A model generated the notes under the pieces. The model did not search any database. It worked only from the letters and a program-made list of their open reading frames with translations, and had not been told where the DNA came from. Positions 6,239 through 7,632 of a stretch of DNA of 7,632 nt are shown here, piece by piece (the first letter of the stretch is position 1; each line of letters begins with the position of its first letter). The stretch is from DAOUMF01 sp034411955 (lineage in GTDB: Bacteria > Chloroflexota > Dehalococcoidia > SM23-28-2 > RBG-16-64-32). The stretch spans positions 1 through 7,632 of the forward strand of contig DAOUMF010000127.1 of NCBI GenBank assembly GCA_034411955.1, read 5' to 3'. The translations under genes and the position numbers were made by a program.

Positions 6239-6267
6239 AGTATAGCTGGCGGCCAGCCCTGAGCCAA
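6239..6267 (-). promoter_or_regulatory. Promoter for DedA (and probably the lipoprotein gene)
   Basis: The minus strand has TTGGCT (6262-6267), a 17-base spacer and TATACT (6239-6244), matching consensus at 4 of 6 and 5 of 6. Transcription would start near 6232, upstream of the GGGAGG ribosome site. Its -35 lies only six bases from the -35 of the opposite promoter. Confidence 0.55.
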
Positions 6268-6273
6268 CGGTGG

Positions 6274-6302
6274 TTGACACCAGAGGCGCCGCGGCCAATG
6301 AT
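6274..6302 (+). promoter_or_regulatory. Promoter for the HypE-like gene
   Basis: The plus strand has a perfect TTGACA (6274-6279), a 17-base spacer and AATGAT (6297-6302, 4 of 6). The start of transcription would fall near 6309, a few bases before the GTG at 6312, so the message would be nearly leaderless. This agrees with the absence of a ribosome site before that GTG. Confidence 0.5.
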
Positions 6303-6311
6303 GCGAACGAA

Positions 6312-7334
6312 GTGGACGTCGGCAAGCTGCCCAACGAACTTCTGGCCCAGCTCCTGGCCAGGATCCAGTCACGGGACCCGCGGGTACTCCTGGGCCCCGG
6401 CATCGGTCGCGATGCGGCCGTCATCGAGGCCGGTGGGGAGCGGCTGCGGGTGGCCAAGAGCGACCCCGTTACCTTCGCCAGCGACCACATCGGCTGGTAC
6501 GCGGTACACGTCAACGCCAACGACGTGGCCTGCATGGGGGCGCGGCCGGCCTGGTTCCTCGCCACCGTCCTCCTGCCGCAGGGAGCCAGCGAGGAGCAGG
6601 CCGGGCAGGTGTTCGGGCAGGTGCTGGAGGCGTGCCAGGGGCTGGAGGTGGAGCTGGTGGGAGGTCACACGGAGATTACCTACGGCCTGGAGCGGCCCAT
6701 CGTTGTGGGAGCGATGCTGGGGGAGGTGGAGCGGGAGGCGCTGGTGCAGCCCGCAGGCGCCAGGGAAGGGGACGCCGTCATCCTCAGCAAAGGGATCGCC
6801 ATCGAGGGGACGGCGGTGCTCGCGCGCGAAGGGGGCGATCGGCTGGAGCGCCTGGGGGTGCCGCGGCCGGTCATCCAGCGGGCGCAGGGCTACATCTTCG
6901 AGCCGGGGATAAGCGTGGTGCGGGAGGCGCTGACGGTCTGCGAGGCGCTCCGAGCCGACGGCGGCAGCGTCCACGCGATGCACGACCCGACAGAAGGCGG
7001 CCTGGCCACGGCCCTCTACGAGCTGGCCGAGGCGTCCGCACTGGGGGTTGCGGTGGAGGAGAGGGAGATCGCCGTGCTGCCGGAGACGCGGGCGATCTGC
7101 GCCGCCGCCTCGCTGGAGGCGTTGGGGTTGCTGGCCTCGGGGGCGCTGCTCATAACGGTGGCGGAGGAGGACTGCCGGACGGCGATGTCGGCGCTGGCGG
7201 AGGCGGGGATCGAGGCGCGGCGGATCGGCGGTATGGTCAGGCGGGAGGCGGGCGTTATAATAGAGGGGCGCGCCGGAACCGCCCCCGTTCCCCAATTCGC
7301 CAGGGACGAGGTAGCGCGCTTCCTGGCAGGCTAG
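6312..7334 (+). CDS. HypE-like AIR synthase-related protein
   Basis: This 340-residue protein belongs to the AIR synthase/PurM superfamily, on the HypE-like branch. Marks from the N-terminus are GKLPNELLAQLL (4-15), GPGIGRDAAVI (28-38), KSDPVTF (49-55), HVNANDVACMGARP (66-79), VGGHTEIT (116-123) and, in the second domain, HAMHDPTEGGLATAL. These match the two-domain ATP-binding fold. True HypE converts a C-terminal cysteine carbamoyl group to thiocyanate for NiFe hydrogenase assembly. This protein ends ARDEVARFLAG with no cysteine, and no other hydrogenase maturation gene is near, so it is probably a relative with another job. The start chosen is GTG at 6312, since family members begin just before GKLP and a promoter lies immediately upstream. 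GTG at 6270 would add 14 residues and place the promoter inside the gene. A hairpin follows the stop. Confidence 0.85.
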   Translation: MDVGKLPNELLAQLLARIQSRDPRVLLGPGIGRDAAVIEAGGERLRVAKSDPVTFASDHIGWYAVHVNANDVACMGARPAWFLATVLLPQGASEEQAGQVFGQVLEACQGLEVELVGGHTEITYGLERPIVVGAMLGEVEREALVQPAGAREGDAVILSKGIAIEGTAVLAREGGDRLERLGVPRPVIQRAQGYIFEPGISVVREALTVCEALRADGGSVHAMHDPTEGGLATALYELAEASALGVAVEEREIAVLPETRAICAAASLEALGLLASGALLITVAEEDCRTAMSALAEAGIEARRIGGMVRREAGVIIEGRAGTAPVPQFARDEVARFLAG

Positions 7335-7341
7335 AGATAGA

Positions 7342-7369
7342 GGCGGCCCCGATAGTGTTCGGGGCCGCT
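7342..7369 (+). terminator. Hairpin terminator after the HypE-like gene
   Basis: A perfect 10-bp stem, gcggccccga (7343-7352) with tcggggccgc (7359-7368), has a six-base loop and an extra G-T pair outside. It begins seven bases past the stop codon. There is no T run after it, so it may be a weak or U-less terminator or a 3'-end stabiliser rather than a classical intrinsic terminator. Confidence 0.5.
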
Positions 7370-7402
7370 GGCGGAAGGGCGAACTAGGGAGGGTGGAACA
7401 CC

Positions 7403-7632
7403 GTGGCCAGTAGGAAGCCAACAACCATTGGTCAGCTCCGCGACTCCGGCTACAAGGTGCTGTCGGTTAAGCAGGAGCTGCGCAAGAACCTCATCGAGCG
7501 CATCAAGAGAGGAGAGGCAGGACACCTCCCCGGCATTATCGGCTTCGAAGAGACGGTTCTCCCCCACCTGGAGAACGCCCTCCTATCCGGACAGGACATC
7601 ATCTTCCTCGGTGAGCGGGGACAGGCGAAGTC
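7403..7632 (+). CDS. Magnesium chelatase-like AAA+ ATPase (N-terminal part, cut by right edge)
   Basis: This frame opens at GTG 7403 and runs off the window after 76 full codons. The visible part reads TTIGQLRDSGYKVLSVKQEL, then HLPGIIGFEETVLPHLENALLSG, then IIFLGERGQAK. The last is a Walker A motif, Gly70-x-x-Gly73-x-x-Lys76. The partial codon TC at the edge must encode serine, which completes GxxGxxKS. This pattern is typical of the ChlI/BchI-like AAA+ family often annotated as magnesium chelatase, or as a sigma-54 interacting regulator. Most such stand-alone proteins are not part of chlorophyll synthesis. They resemble MoxR-type ATPases that usually pair with a VWA-domain protein, so a VWA gene may follow (inference). 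An AGGGAGGG ribosome site lies at about 7386-7393. The gap from the upstream hairpin is 33 bases. Confidence 0.88.
   Translation, partial: MASRKPTTIGQLRDSGYKVLSVKQELRKNLIERIKRGEAGHLPGIIGFEETVLPHLENALLSGQDIIFLGERGQAK

Noticed and set aside
6270..6311. GTG at 6270 as the start of the HypE-like gene
   Set aside because: It has no ribosome site, family members begin near GKLP, and a perfect TTGACA lies inside the added segment. It remains possible.
6188..6565. Upstream extension of the DedA frame to an ATG near 6565
   Set aside because: It runs antisense through the conserved start of the HypE-like gene, the residues look like non-coding sequence, and it lies upstream of the predicted DedA promoter.
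6312..7334. Reading the AIR-synthase protein as SelD (selenophosphate synthase) or PurM
   Set aside because: The GKLP start, GPGIGRDAAV and VNANDVACMGA pattern fits the HypE-like branch, and SelD's N-terminal Cys/Sec-Gly loop is absent.
6369..7424. 351-codon minus-strand open frame opposite the HypE-like gene
   Set aside because: It is a GC-rich shadow. The plus strand carries the conserved AIR-synthase motifs.
1..7632. CRISPR arrays, insertion sequences or phage genes
   Set aside because: No regularly spaced repeats, transposase or phage-like proteins are visible on either strand.

Overview
The window looks like a piece of a moderately GC-rich bacterial genome, most likely Chloroflexota. 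That call is inference, based on a lipoprotein with threonine-proline linkers, a DUF6391-type membrane protein, a HypE-like AIR-synthase protein and a magnesium-chelatase-type AAA+ ATPase. I recognise these together from that phylum but cannot verify it by search.

Layout. From the left edge to about 3322, four genes all read leftward: a glycyl radical enzyme (N-terminal 276 residues only, cut by the window edge), a classical SDR, an extended SDR, and an SCP2-like lipid-carrier protein, which comes first in transcription order. The two SDR genes overlap by ATGA, and the other gaps are 65 and 114 bp, so this is a plausible operon for anaerobic conversion of a hydrophobic substrate. At 3420-3495 is a complete leftward tRNA-Arg(UCU) with an encoded CCA and its own promoter. 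From 3535 to about 6187, still leftward, lie a DUF6391-type membrane protein, a lipoprotein with beta-propeller repeats, and a DedA-family membrane protein. A divergent promoter region at 6239-6302 separates DedA from a rightward HypE-like AIR-synthase gene, which ends in a strong hairpin. The start of a rightward AAA+ ATPase gene runs off the right edge.

How the parts fit. The right part (3535-7632) looks like ordinary chromosomal housekeeping or envelope content with high GC. The left part (1-3322) has visibly lower GC and metabolic accessory content, and it begins just past the 3' end of the tRNA. That arrangement is what an island inserted at a tRNA gene looks like, although no integrase is in view. 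The four-gene cassette SCP2 / extended SDR / SDR / glycyl radical enzyme is the best candidate here for an uncharacterised pathway.
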